Assembly (NCBI GenBank): GCA_037903475.1
Contig: JBAJFG010000446.1
Location: 1,116,001-1,180,000 of the forward strand
Source: Ancylostoma caninum
Taxonomy: Eukaryota; Nematoda; Chromadorea; Rhabditida; Ancylostomatidae
Length of the DNA stretch: 64,000 bases
Direction of reading: 5' to 3'
Positions within the stretch are counted from its first letter, which is position 1. Each line of letters opens with the position of its first letter. The translations under genes and the position numbers were made by a program. Under the pieces are notes generated by a model. It saw nothing but the letters and a program-made list of their open reading frames with translations. It was not told the DNA's origin and did no database searches. This document shows, piece after piece, positions 1 through 11,900 of the stretch.

Positions 1-220
1 TCAAGGTGCGATAATTGGGGTCCATTTACCAAATCCAAGTGGACCCCGGTGAAGAAGTGTTCGAGAAGGATAGCGTATGTCTCACACTATTCCATTCGTG
101 TAGTGATCTTCATTTAAACGATTGTCAAGCATGCCGTTGCAGTAGCAATGGAGCTCAACATGAACACGGAAAGCACCATTCAAGGTGCGAAAATTGGGGT
201 CCACTAACGAAATCAAAGGT
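1..220. repeat. Leader of the tandem array, itself partly duplicated
   Basis: A segment beginning TCAAGGTGCGATAATTGGGG occurs at position 1 and again, slightly diverged, near 180. The interval is therefore a roughly 180-bp repeat unit that leads into the 59-bp array. I see no convincing gene. The open frames here are a by-product of a GC-rich repeat. Confidence 0.5.
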
Positions 221-1040
221 TGGACCCGACTCCAGGCGTTTCCCCACTTTTAGACGCCGGCGCACCCTTATCACACCGTTGGACCCGACTCCAGGCGTTT
301 CCCCACTTTTGGACGCCGGCGCACCCTTACCACACCGTTGGACCCGACTCCAGGCGTTTCCCCACTTTTGGACGCCGGCGCACCCTTACCACACCGTTGG
401 ACCCGACTCCAGGCGTTTCCCCACTTTTGGACGCCGGCGCACCCTTATCACACCGTTGGACCCGACTCCAGGCGTTTCCCCACTTTTAGACGCCGGCGCA
501 CCCTTATCACACCGTCGGACCCGACTCCAGGCGTTTCCCCACTTTTGGACGCCGGCGCACCCTTATCACACCATTGGACCCGACTCCAGGCGTTTCCCCA
601 CTTTTGGATGCCGGCGCACCCTTATCACACCGTTGGACCCGACTACAGCCGTATCTCCAGTTTTGGACGCCGGCGCACCCTTATCACACCGTTTTACCCG
701 ACCCCAGGCGTTTCCCCACTTTTAGACGCCGGCGCACCCTTATCACACCGTTGGACCTGACTCCAGGCGTTTCCCCACTTTTGGACGCCGGCGTACCCTT
801 ACCACACCGTTGGACCCGACTCCAGGCGTTTCCCCACTTTTAGACGCCGGCGCACCCTTATCACACCATTGGACCCGACTCAAGGCGTTTCCCCACTTTT
901 GGACGCCGGCGCACCCTTATCACACCGTTGAACCCGACTACAGCCGTATCTCCAGTTTTGGACGCCGGCGCACCCTTATCACACCGTTGAACCCGACTCC
1001 AGGCGTTTCCCCACTTTTGGACGCCGGCGCACCCCTTCTT
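221..1040. repeat. 59-bp GC-rich tandem array (about 14 units)
   Basis: A unit beginning TTGGACCCGACTCCAGGCGT and ending in CCCTTATCACACCG repeats head to tail every 59 bp with a few substitutions per unit. A variant unit (ACTACAGCCGTATCTCCAG in place of CTCCAGGCGTTTCCCCAC) recurs at about 640 and 940. Because 59 is not a multiple of three, all frames stay open for long stretches, so the open frames are not evidence of protein. Related 50-57-bp repeats occur at 40371-40625 and 48700-50290. Confidence 0.95.
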
Positions 1041-1234
1041 CATCGACGAACCCGTTACACATCGCTAGACCTTCTGCTCGACCATCTCTCTACCCCACTC
1101 CATCACACCGCACCCGTTATTAGCCTTTTATAGGATCTCACAATCACCACCAATCACCATCACTGACCAATGGTAGCCCGTGTTCACACGCACGCACAAA
1201 GTCACATAAAGTCTGTAATATATATAGAGTATGA
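1041..1234. repeat. Non-tandem tail of the array, first copy
   Basis: About 195 bp of lower-GC sequence (CCCGTTACACATCGCTAGAC ... TATATATAGAGTATGAT) follows the array and recurs nearly identically at 1641-1834 after the second array. This makes array plus tail a higher-order duplicated unit. Confidence 0.85.
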
Positions 1235-1640
1235 TTACCCGACCCCAGGCGTTTCCCCACTTTTAGACGCCGGCGCACCCTTATCACACCGTTGGACCTG
1301 ACTCCAAGCGTTTCCCCACTTTTGGACGCCGGCGCACCCTTACCACACCGTTGGACCCGACTCCAGGCGTTTCCCCACTTTTAGACGCCGGCGCACCCTT
1401 ATCACACCATTGGACCCGACTCCAGGCGTTTCCCCACTTTTGGACGCCGGCGCACCCTTATCACACCGTTGAACCCGACTACAGCCGTATCTCCAGTTTT
1501 GGACGCCGGCGCACCCTTGTCACACCGTTTTACCCGACCCCAGGCGTTTCCCCACTTTTGGACGCCGGCGCACCCTTACCACACCGTTGGACCCGACTCC
1601 AGGCGTTTCCCCACTTTTGGACGCCGGCGCACCCCTTCTT
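1235..1640. repeat. 59-bp tandem array, second block (about 7 units)
   Basis: Same unit as the first block, starting within a unit (ACCCGACCCCAGGCGTTTCC) directly after the first tail. The order of variant units resembles the end of the first block, which suggests a block duplication rather than independent amplification. Confidence 0.92.
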
Positions 1641-1834
1641 CATCGACGAACCCGTTACACATTGCTAGACCTTCTGCTCGACCATCTCTCTACCCCACTC
1701 TACCACACCGCACCCGTTATTAGCCTTTTATAGGATCTCACAATCACCACCAATCACCATCACTGACCAATGGTAGCCCGTGTGCACACGCACGCACAAA
1801 GTCACATAAAGTCTGTAATATATATAGAGTATGA
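1641..1834. repeat. Non-tandem tail of the array, second copy
   Basis: Near-identical to 1041-1234 (one visible difference is CATCACACCGC versus TACCACACCGC). It ends at the same TATATATAGAGTATGAT. Confidence 0.85.
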
Positions 1835-1857
1835 TAGTACTTCCGTATCATTTGCAA

Positions 1858-2478
1858 GTGTGCAGCGCTCGCACGGTGAGAGGCTCCGCCCACAAATTAA
1901 TGTGCAGCGCTCGCACGGTGAGAGGCCCCGCCCATAAATTTAGGTGCAGCGCTCGCACGGTCAGCCCTGAATTCGGAGCGCTCGCACGGTTCGAGTGTCT
2001 GAGCGGTGGGATTTTGCCACAATCAAAACGTAGAAATAAGGGTATTATGTCCGATTGAAAAAAATAGATGTTGCGCAGATGACAGCTGGACTTAGAATGA
2101 AGTTCTGAGGAGAATCGCATATAATATTTGATACTTTCGTTCACACCACTAGAGCCCCAAGGTGAGAAGTTAAGTAAGAAGTAATTAAAGAAGGCAAATT
2201 CAATAACAATGCAAAAACCGGTTACAATTGCACAAAGGGGACCATAAATGGAAAACCCATCTCCGTAGCTGCTGTCGTTGATTGGACTCAAAGCAGGCCT
2301 GTCCGATAAGCCGCCGATCTCAGAAATGTGAATAAAAGAAATAGTACATTCCACTACTCCGAAGTGGGCCGTGAATTCGGAGCGCTCGCACGGTGAGAGG
2401 CTCCGCCCACAAAACTAGGTGCAGCGCTCGCACGGTCAGCCCTGAATTCGGGGCGCTCGCACGGTTCGAGTGTCTGAG
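1858..2478. repeat. GCAGCGCTCGCACGGT repeat cluster
   Basis: A roughly 42-bp unit (GTGCAGCGCTCGCACGGTGA, then GAGGCTCCGCCCACAAATT) is repeated at 1858-1990 and again at 2370-2475 in the same orientation. Both copies end in GCTCGCACGGTTCGAGTGTCTGAG. The two clusters flank about 360 bp of unique sequence, so this may be one element with direct-repeat ends. From 2480 to 3390 I recognise no gene. Confidence 0.7.
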
Positions 2479-3587
2479 TAGTAAAAATGGAAAGTAGAAA
2501 ATGAATGGCCACAATCCGGACCGTTCGGGGTAGGGAATAGTGAAAATGAAATAATGGCATAACTCGAACGGTTCGGATTGTGCCACTCATTCACTACTTT
2601 GCACTTTTACTGAGACAAATTAGTTAGCAGCGTCATATATCAAATGGTGAATAACATTATCTTCAAACGAAACACTTATTTACATTGGGGTCGTCACTGC
2701 TTACAGGATGTCCTTGCAGGAAACCAAAATAGACAAAAGAGCGAAGTGACCACTGGTCTAAGGCATTGTTACTCAAGTAATAGTGGAGCTTCCTTCGCAT
2801 GCCCTTCACTCAGAGCTTCGAGAACATACTACCTTCGTCAAAGCTACTAGTCAGAGTATCGAGAACATACTAACTGATACCAGCACAAGATTCTATGTGT
2901 CTAGCTGTTTTTGTTCTAGAAATAGAAACACAAAGTGGTCCAGAACTTTTTTTTTCACCAACCACATATTAAGTCCGCAAGTCGCGTTCTTTTGCCCTGG
3001 CTGAGGTTATTGTCCTCTAGTCAGGCTAGTCTTGCCTTCTGCAGGTCTCTAGAAAGAGCTTCTGCGCAGAGCAAAAATGTTCAAAAATTCGGTGACTTTT
3101 CGAAACACATTCATCGAGCCATCTCTCACTGTAGCTAATCGGAAAGTTGCTTTTGCGTAATGTAAATAGCGAAAGTATCTGATGGAGACCGTTGTACCTC
3201 GTAAAAAGAAACACTTTGTTCAACGCCAGTAACGCTGTGATTCCCTTATATGAATCTGCTCTACCGCCGAATCCAGGAACGAATCCCAACGCTTTTGCCT
3301 GAGAGAATGCCGCAGTCAGTCACTTCTTAGAGCAGTATTTCTACCACTGCACCCAGAAATAGCAGTACAGATACAAAATTTTCCTTCTCCATAAATGTTG
3401 TATAAGTGCACGGTGAAATCCTACCAGGTTGAACTGAAACGACCGTCCTCAACAGGTAGTACAGCAAGACTGAAGTGCTTTTCTTTCAACTGTCGTAGTA
3501 TCAAAAACAAGATTTACAAGTTGCATGTATCAATAATGTCTTTCACATTCAATACTCTGATGTTACAAGAAACATGGCTGTATGTTA

Positions 3588-3784
3588 GGCCCTGGGCATA
3601 CTTGACAGCGACGCTGTCGCTGCAACAGTTCACCACCACAAGTTTACTCACACTGGCTCTTATACCAGCACGGTATTCCATGCAAACTGTGTGATAAGAT
3701 ATGTGAACTCGTAACATTTCGTTCTCATCATTTCCATTCATTTTCTTCACCGCGACGGTGTCGCACTGAAGTATGCCATTGGCC
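3588..3784. mobile_element. 197-bp MITE, PIF/Harbinger-like, in the CR1 endonuclease
   Basis: The ends are inverted repeats: GGCCCTGGGCATACTT at the left, and GGCCAATGGCATACTT at the right when reverse-complemented, followed by GCGACG-rich sequence. Both sides carry TTA (3585-3587 and 3785-3787), as expected of the 3-bp TWA target duplication of PIF/Harbinger elements. The CR1 peptide is interrupted immediately after ETWLYV. No coding capacity. Confidence 0.7.
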
Positions 3785-4033
3785 TTACAGTTGCTGATGG
3801 AGCGGTTCTAAGCAATTTGCCAAAAGTTTTGGTTTAAATATACAGGAAATGCAATGGCAAACAAGAGCCTCAATACAAGACGTGGACTTTTTTTGGTTTT
3901 TTGCCTGGTTCCTTTGAAGGGGCATTTTGAATGTTTTAATTGATTCTAGAAGTTGGCCCCTGCCTATGAATTAAAGATAGTGGTGAAATGGATCCGCATT
4001 CTCGTAAAGCTATACAGTATTATGAGAAAGGGT

Positions 4034-4283
4034 GCTAGAGATAACGGTATAGAAGGAGGGGTTAGCGGTACGAATGCACGCCATTCCAAATCGAACAGAT
4101 CATCGTTCTCGCGGCCAACCAGCTGAGTATCGATCGCCACCACGACGACACGCGGCATGGCGGGCGGTGTGGTGGAACGACATGGCGGATCGAAGACACT
4201 GTAATTATAGACAGTATGATCTGTTCGACCTGGAATGGTGTGCATCCGTACCGCTAACCCCTCCTTCTATATCGTTATCTCTA
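4034..4283. mobile_element. 250-bp foldback MITE
   Basis: About 70 bp at the left (GCTAGAGATAACGGTATAGA, then AGGAGGGGTTAGCGGTACG) is repeated inverted at the right (GCTAGAGATAACGATATAGA). The arms meet around a short centre rich in CACGACGACACG. No clear target duplication was seen. It lies between the two coding relics of the CR1 remnant. Confidence 0.75.
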
Positions 4284-5612
4284 GCAAGCCAGACACGTCA
4301 TTGGTGACTAGAGGTGATGGTTGGCTGTGAGAACCTCCCTTGCCTTTCTAGTTCTCGTGATCTCGATGTAATTATAGACTCGTATGAATTTCTCGGAACA
4401 CCTCGATCGCACAGTGTCTAGGGCCTTTCGGGCTTTGTTCTGCCTATTTGGAACTGTTTGCGCTACTGATGCTATTATGCTCCTTAGGCTCTATAAAGCC
4501 TATATTTCTCTCGAATTGCCAGATCTGGAACCCTCCCCTTAATAAGCACACTCAAAGAATTAAGAAAGTGCAAATCACCTTCACCGGGCTGTTATACGTT
4601 AGAGCATTTCAAGTTTGCGAGTATCCTTCATCGCTCCCTTCTTATAGTGTGCAATTGTGCAAATTAGGAATGGAAAGCTTAATCAGGAGAAGGATTCGAG
4701 CTGATCTAGTTTTAGCTCTCAAAATACTACGTAGTGAAACTAGTTTCGTTCCTTCCAGGTTTTGGATCTTTCGGTCCTCGTTTGCCCGCAGACCTAGTTT
4801 CAATATCAGTCTATATGGTTCCACTTCATATCGTCACCAGATCCTGCGTAACTCGTCCTTCTTCCGCGGTGCTCAGCTCCTAAATAACCCCCCCCCTTAT
4901 TTCTTGCTCTTCCAGACTCTCGTTCTCTTAAGAAGAACACCAGAAATTTCGATCTCCTGAGAGTTCTAGAGATTAATGACGTCATCTAAGCTCAGCCTCA
5001 TCTGGCTTCCAATTGAATGACTTGTATTATTTCATCTTTCGTTATCTGGTATTCCAGACCTCTTCCGAGCTGCTTTTGCCAGTCTGTCGTTCGCGCTGAG
5101 ATATACCAGTGTCCAGCATTCAACCCCAGTTGCTAAATAAGATCTCGCAACACGCCTACCTGGTGCACAGCGTTAAGCCTCTGTCTGGTTACAGGTTTGC
5201 CATACCTGTAAGGCGGGTACCAAACAGTCCATGCCCACATGCCCATGTCAAGACTTTCATGTCAAGGCTTGCCGTGCTTTACTAACCCTCCCAGGTATTG
5301 TACCTCAACTGGTGCGCGGCGCCTTGTTGGTCTTCTGGATCTGTCCCCACGCGACCTATCAAATTATTCTTTGAGGCTCAGAAGACGTTAAGGCATTGGC
5401 CGTTAGGGTCCAGTTGGGTTTCGTTGATTCTCACGATAGCCTGTCTTTTACTTTTGCTCTCTAGTGTTTGTTTTTTAGTTCTTTCAGTTCTTCTATGTTG
5501 TTGTTATTTTTTTCACATTATTTCATGCCAGCTGTTAGGTATTTTTCCTTCATTTTGCTGTTATTGTGAGTGAGCACCACTGAGTGCACATATACAGATA
5601 AAGATAAAGAAA

Positions 5613-5976
5613 GCAATTATATGTTTTTTTAAAAAGATGAAAAAATAGAAATATGAAAAATAAACTATGTTCCACATTCCTGACTGTTCGCCAGATCATG
5701 AGCTTTGAAACGGTATGTTAAGTAGACAAACTCTTTTCGGTAATCATTTGTTATAAGCCTTCAATAATCACAATGCAATGCCAGCGTAAACTTATGTAAC
5801 AGTCTAATAGTATTCAAATACTGATCTAATCTCGTCAAACCTTCGATATTTTTCTTGCTGAAAATCGCCATAACTATCCTGATAATGATCACTTACTCTA
5901 TAACTTATCAATACATACTAGTGGTCTAGAGATCTAGCTACAGCAAGGAGCAAAGTTAAATTGTTTATTTCTCAGT
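5613..5976. other. AT-rich spacer, downstream of SORD paralogue 1
   Basis: No gene or repeat recognised. On the minus strand it begins with the likely poly(A) region of the first SORD gene: AATAAA overlaps the stop codon (CAG AAA TAA A) and a second AATAAA lies at 5964-5969. Confidence 0.5.
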
Positions 5977-8900
5977 TTATTTCTGACAACTAATAAACAC
6001 CTTCACTACATCCGCTTGTTGTGTTCGTTTAAATGCCTCCACGGCCTCCTCTAGTTTGTAGTGAGCTCTTGTCAGCCCCGACAAGTCAATTTTGCCTGAG
6101 GCGACGAGGCTCAATGCAGTGGGGTAGCTAAAAACCATATTAAACGTATTGAAGCTTCAACTTGAAGTAAATGAGCTTTGTTTTTACCAGTTCGCGTATC
6201 TGAAGACACCTCTAATGTCGACTTCTCTTAAGGCTGAGTCTATAATTGGAAGTACGGCTCTCGGACCACCAAGTCCAACCATTACAATGACTCCTCCGGA
6301 GCGTGTGGTCTGGAAATCCACTATTTCATAAGTTTGAAAAAACAGACAAAGGTCACCCGAATCTCACCAGAATGGCCGATTCCAGAGAGGATTGTGCTCC
6401 TGTACACTCAATGGTCACATCAGGTTCTCCTCCCAAATGCTCGATTACTGCAGCACGCACTTCATTCACGGACATTTCCCCAATCATGGCAAATGTAACG
6501 TTTACTTTCCCACGCATTTGGGCTACTTGTGCATTTGAATGTCGAGTCCTTACTCAACGCAGATGGTGTGTTCAGCGCCCAATTTCTTCACAAGTTCCAG
6601 CCGAACGGAATTCAGATCTGTGATGACGATCTGGGCAGCACCCGCGGCCTTTGCTGTCATCATGCACAGTGTTCCTATGGGGCCTTAAAAACTTCTTACA
6701 TCGACTATATTTGTTAGGAAAAACTTATGTTGATGACCAATACCTGCTCCTTGTACCAGAATGCGCTGTCCCATGTGTACCTGAGCTCGTCGACAAGCGT
6801 GAACCGCCACAGACAAAGGCTCCATGAGGGCACCTTCCTCGTAGGTGACACCATCAGGGAGTCTGGCAATTATTGGTTGTTGCAAATGTAAGAAATAACT
6901 ATTACAAACCCGTGAACTGTTGCACTGCTTTCAGACCACAGAAGCTTGCAAAAGACGTCTCGAAACTCTGTGTGACATTTGTTGGACTGCATTTTATTCG
7001 ACATGAAGTAAGGAAGACCGTGATCCCCAAGCTGATGCAGCGCCAACGCAGAAGGTGAAAGGAACGTCGGGTTCAATGATATGTATATCTTGCGTTGCTT
7101 TACTGTCATTTTGCGATTCCTAACACTTTATTTTTCCCCGTTCATTAAGTGGCTGCCCTCAGCAACTCCAGAGCATTCATTTCGACTTTTTCAGTTTAGG
7201 ACGTGTTGAATGACTCGCTCAAAATGTCTACTCCGAATCGTCCTTATAGACAGGGTCAAGCATGATGATAGGAAAAACCGACCCTCAATACGATCCCCCC
7301 CTATTCCCACGTCCAACCTCCACCTTTTCACGACCCCCTCCCCCACCTCCATCCCCTCGCGCTCTGCTCCCGCATGTTTTCTGCGTACTTTTTGGGATTT
7401 CACAAGTTTTTATCATGATATGCATGAATCTTGTTCAAACTCCATGAGCAACCTGTGAATTTGTTCGTCGGAGACTCATCCAAAAAATTTGACTGGTCTT
7501 CCAGAAACCATTTTTTGGAAACATACAGAAGAGCAGCTGAAAAGTGTTTTTATTCCGGGTCCGAGTTCATCCAAACTTCTTGCGAATCTGTCTACAGGAA
7601 AAGTGCCCATAACTACGAAATATTGCTATTGATCTCCCTCATACGAGGGATCCCAGCCGGTTAGTCGCGAAGCTACGTGGCGCGTCCCCAGGTGGCGGAT
7701 AGGGGGCTAATCGCGGACCAAACGCGACCTTGTGCCTGCCCTGAGACGCGGGTGGATTCAGGGGATGGACTCCCTGTTTCTGCAGTGTCGGAACGATCTA
7801 TACCTTCTGTCAGCGCGTGGGCATGTTCATGCATGCGTGCATGGGTGTGACTGCGTGTCTGCAGATTGTATCCTGCACATCTATCCGACCAAAAGCCCTG
7901 CATTCAAGTGACTGGGAGGTACAAGGGAGGCGGTTCGGAGTCGCCTCCAACAAATAAGCTCCATCGTCCACTCCCGGGAGGCCCGGCTAACTTCCCGGTG
8001 AAATCACACTCCAGCCTCCCACGGGGGAATCGAGCCCAGCAAGCTATCTCCTGTGGGCTTAAAATTCTTCAAGCTCGACACAGCAATAATAGAGAGTGTT
8101 CCCCTGATCTCGGAAGAGTCACTGGTACGGCAGCGCCAGTGAGGACGAGGTCCGAGGGGTTATCTAGGCTGCCTAAAACCAGAAGGACTATGATGACGGT
8201 CTGTACCTTCAACGCACGCACGCTTGCATCGGAAGCTTCCATCGAGGATTTGATGATGCAATCCAGGAAGATCAGGTACGACATCATCGGACTGACCGAG
8301 ACGAGGAGACACCGACCACTGAATGCCACCTTCGACACTGGAGAAGAGCTGTTCCTTGGAACCTGCGACAGTAGAGGAGTTGGTGGAGTCGGTGTCCTCG
8401 TCAACACGAACTTGGTCATGAACATCGACTCATTCGAACAGCTAACAACCCGAATCGGACGTTTGCGGTTGAGAAGATGTGGATCAATACCGGCCTTGAC
8501 AATCTTCGTCGCCTACGCTCCAACATCCAGCTACGACGAAGAGGATATTGAGGCCTTCTATATGGACTTGGAGAAGTTCTACAGGGAAGACCACACATTC
8601 TACAAGATCATCGTTGGCGATTTCAACGCCAAGATTGGTCCTAGGAGAACGCCTGAGGAACTTCACATCGGTACCCACGGCCTGCAGTGGAACGAACAGG
8701 GAGAGAGGCTGTCTGAGTTCATCATGACGACGAAGACCATCCATGGTAACTCTCAATTTCAGAAGCCAACCTCCCTACGCTGGACGTGGGAGTCACCCGG
8801 TGGAGAGTACCATAATGAAATTGACCACATCATCGTCAACCGAAGGTTCTGCCTGACCGACGTCGGTGTTGTACCAAAGTTCTACACCGGATCCGACCAT

Positions 8901-11900
8901 CGCCTCCTTCGTGCAAGATTCTTCTTTTCACGCAAAGGATAGAAAGCCGCGAAATTCAAGAAAAGGAGCCCCGAACCCGTTGTCAATTCGGATCTCTTCA
9001 CTTCGTTAGCCGGCTTTTGGGAAGATCCGGTTGTCGACAACATCGACGAAGAGTATGATCGGCTTGTACAGCATCTCCGCGACAGCGCGAAGAGTGCTGA
9101 GGGTTTGAGAGTCACCAAGAGACGATTGTCTTACGAGACCCTCGAGCTCATACGCCAGCGTGGAGCCGCGAGAGCCGCAGGCAACTACCAGCTAACGTCC
9201 GAGCTCGCAAAACGGTGCAGAGAAGCGATAAAAGAAGACCTCAAGGAGAGACGAGCAGCAGTGTTGGCTGAAGCCGCAGAGGCAGGGAAAAGCATTCGCT
9301 GCGCCCGCCGAGACTTCGCCAATCGCAAGACCAAGATGTCCGCCCTCCGGCGCCCGGACGGAACAATTTCTTCATCAAGACGGGCAATGGAGAAGGTCAT
9401 CTACGACTTCTACTCGGATCTCTTCGATAGCCACGTCCACCTCCCTCAATGTCACCTTAGGGAGGACGGGTATGTTGTCCCATCGGTTCTCCCTTCCGAA
9501 ATCCGACATGCCATCAAGTCGGTGAAGAATCGTACAGCACCGGGCCCCGACAGGATTCGACCGGAACATCTGAAGAACCTACCGCCAATTCTCATTACCA
9601 CCTTGGCTAGGCTTTTCACGCGGTACCTGTCGGAGTGCAAGGTACCTAACCAGTGGAAGACCAGCAGGACCGTGTTGCTGTACAAGAAGGGAGACCCGCA
9701 GGATATTGGCAATTATCGCCCCATCTGCCTACTGTCCGTCGTCTACAAGCTTTTCACGCGAGTGATCCTCAATAGGATCGAAAGGACGCTAGACGAGGGA
9801 CAGCCGTGCGAGCAAGCAGGGTTTCGAAAAGGATTCAAAACGATCGACCACATACACACCGTCACTAGACTCATCGAAGTATCGCGAGAGTATAAGATGC
9901 CCCTCTGTCTCACGTTCATCGATTTGAAGAAAGCCTTCGACTCTGTTGAGACGGAAGCGGTGTTGGAAGCCCTGGGCAACCAGGGCATACCTACTCAATA
10001 CATCAAGGTATTTCGTGAGCTCTACAGCAACTTCACGACCAGGATTTCTCCATTCTACGACGACATCATCATCGACGTCAAGAGAGGGGTTCGGCAAGGC
10101 GATACCGTGTCGCCAAAACTATTCAGCGCCACTCTTGAAGACGTCATGCGGAAACTGGAATGGGATAGCATGGGAGTGCAAGTTGATGGCCGGCGACTTA
10201 GTCATCTTCGCTTCGCTGACGACATCGTTCTTATAACACCAACCATCAGCGAAGCGGAACAGATGCTGGCCGACTTCGAGGACGCGTGTGGAAAGGTTGG
10301 TCTCCAGCTGAATCTGACGAAGACGATGTTCATGAAGAACGGATGGGTCCCGGATGCCCCATTCTCGCTCAACGGAACGACCATATCCGAATGCTCCAGC
10401 TACGTATACCTAGGTCGGGAAGTCAATATGATGAACGACCTCGCTCCAGAGCTGGGCAGGAGGAAACGAGCGGCTTGGGGAGCTTACAAGAGCATCGAGG
10501 ACGTAGTGAAGAAGACGAAGAACACCAGGCTCCGTGCCCACCTCTTCAACACAACCGTTCTCCCTGCTTTGACCTACGCCTCAGAAACCTGGGCGTTGCG
10601 CAAGCAGGATGAGAATGCGGTTAGCGTCGTCGAACGCTCCATCGAGAGGGTGATGCTAGGAATAACCCGCCTCACGCAAGTGAGGGCTGGAATACGGAGC
10701 TCCACCCTCCGTCAACAATCGAAGATCAGGGACGCTGCCGCTTACGCCAAGTTGAGTAAGGTTAGGTGGGCCGGGCACGTGATGCGTTTTAACGACAACC
10801 GTTGGACAAGAGCCGTCAGCGACTGGACTCCACGGGACGTTAAGCGCACGACAGGAAGACCACCGACCCGATGGTCAGACTTCTTCACGAAGTCCTTCAA
10901 GGATAGATACGATGCTCTCCGTGTCCCTCGAACGGACAGAATCCACTGGACAACTCTGGCTCGCGAGAGGGACAAATGGAAGGATTGCTGGCGCCCGCTC
11001 GGTATACCCGAAGATCAACGGGAGTCAAGGTGATCAAGGTGATTGCTATTGAAATTAAAAGGATACTTTCTCCCACGGCCTTATATCACACTGTCATGAA
11101 AATCTCTTTCACTAATGCGTCAGTGGAGATGTTTTCTTTATGTCTTGAATTTCACAACCCTTGCCTTCGGGTCACCCGGTAATTTTTAGAATTCCCTCGG
11201 CTCACCCTGCGGGTTCCTATCATGCCCTTGGCCCACCCGGTACATCATCTAATGCCCTCTGGTAGCCCGGTGCCTCACTAAATTCCCTCGGGTCGCCCGG
11301 TAACAGGCCACGCCCACAAATTTGGTAGCTCGGATGTCCCGCTCGGGCCAATTTGGCCGTCGGGTCGCACGGTGTTGTTGCCTGAGGCGACACATTTTGC
11401 GGGTGTTCTGATAAGGCGTTCATTTCATTCTTTGTTGGAGGCTTAACCATCGGCGGTGTCGATCCGGATGGCTCAGCTAGTAAGGCAACGGACTCCGAAG
11501 CATGATATCATCGAAACTTTAGAGTGGTTGAACCCTTTTGTTTGAAGACACAATTGGCAAGGTTTGTGTGGCGATACATTTGACGAGGATTACGTGGCGA
11601 TACATTTGACGAGGTTTGCGTGGCGATACATTTTGCGGAACTTCTTATTTGGCAATACATTTGACGGGCTCCGTTTGCCTAGGTAGATGGCAAGCTCGTC
11701 TGCGAGGTTGCCAAACAAACCTCGTCAAATATATCATCAATGAACATCAGGGATGCCATCAGGAGCAGCCGAAATTTTCTGAAGCGGCCGAAAATGCTTG
11801 ATGTTAATGTCAATATCGTTCGTTTCTGATTAGGCACTATCATTAATCAAATGGTGGTGGATGGTGAAATCGAACAACTGTTTCCTGGAGCAGGTGAGTC

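Larger units (their letters stand above)
3395..5612 (+). mobile_element. CR1-like non-LTR retrotransposon remnant
   Basis: Two separated coding relics lie in the same orientation. At about 3470-3587 the peptide FSFNCRSIKNKIYKL followed by LMLQETWL matches the start of an APE-type endonuclease of CR1/jockey-type elements. At about 4448-4960 a 170-residue frame (IWNPPLNKHTQRIKKVQ, then LGMESLIRRRIRADLVLALK) matches the C-terminal part of CR1-type ORF2. Most of the reverse transcriptase between them is missing. A terminal GATAAAGATAAAG-like tail at about 5598-5612 may be the 3' end. Two MITEs interrupt the remnant (3588-3784 and 4034-4283). It is certainly non-functional. The family assignment is by recognition of the C-terminal pattern. 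Confidence 0.7.
7633..11041 (+). mobile_element. RTE-clade non-LTR retrotransposon, copy 1, full length
   Basis: About 3.4 kb inserted in SORD intron 4, antisense to that gene. It is flanked by a perfect 11-bp target duplication, ATTGCTATTGA, at 7622-7632 and 11042-11052. Domain order is 5' untranslated leader, APE-type endonuclease, reverse transcriptase, and a very short 3' end of GTCAAGGTGATCAAGGTG. Short 3' tails of such simple repeats are typical of RTE. The 5' end matches the second copy (13308-16671) from TCTCCCTCATAC onward. Coding is in one frame, interrupted only by a TAG at 8940-8942. Confidence 0.93.

Noticed and set aside
15..1723. Long overlapping open frames with repeated proline/arginine peptides over the 59-bp arrays
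   Set aside because: Unit length is not a multiple of three, all frames stay open, and the peptides cycle through frames. This is a repeat artefact, not protein coding.
8069..9118. Minus-strand frames under RTE copy 1
   Set aside because: Shadows of the plus-strand endonuclease and reverse transcriptase, without any motif.
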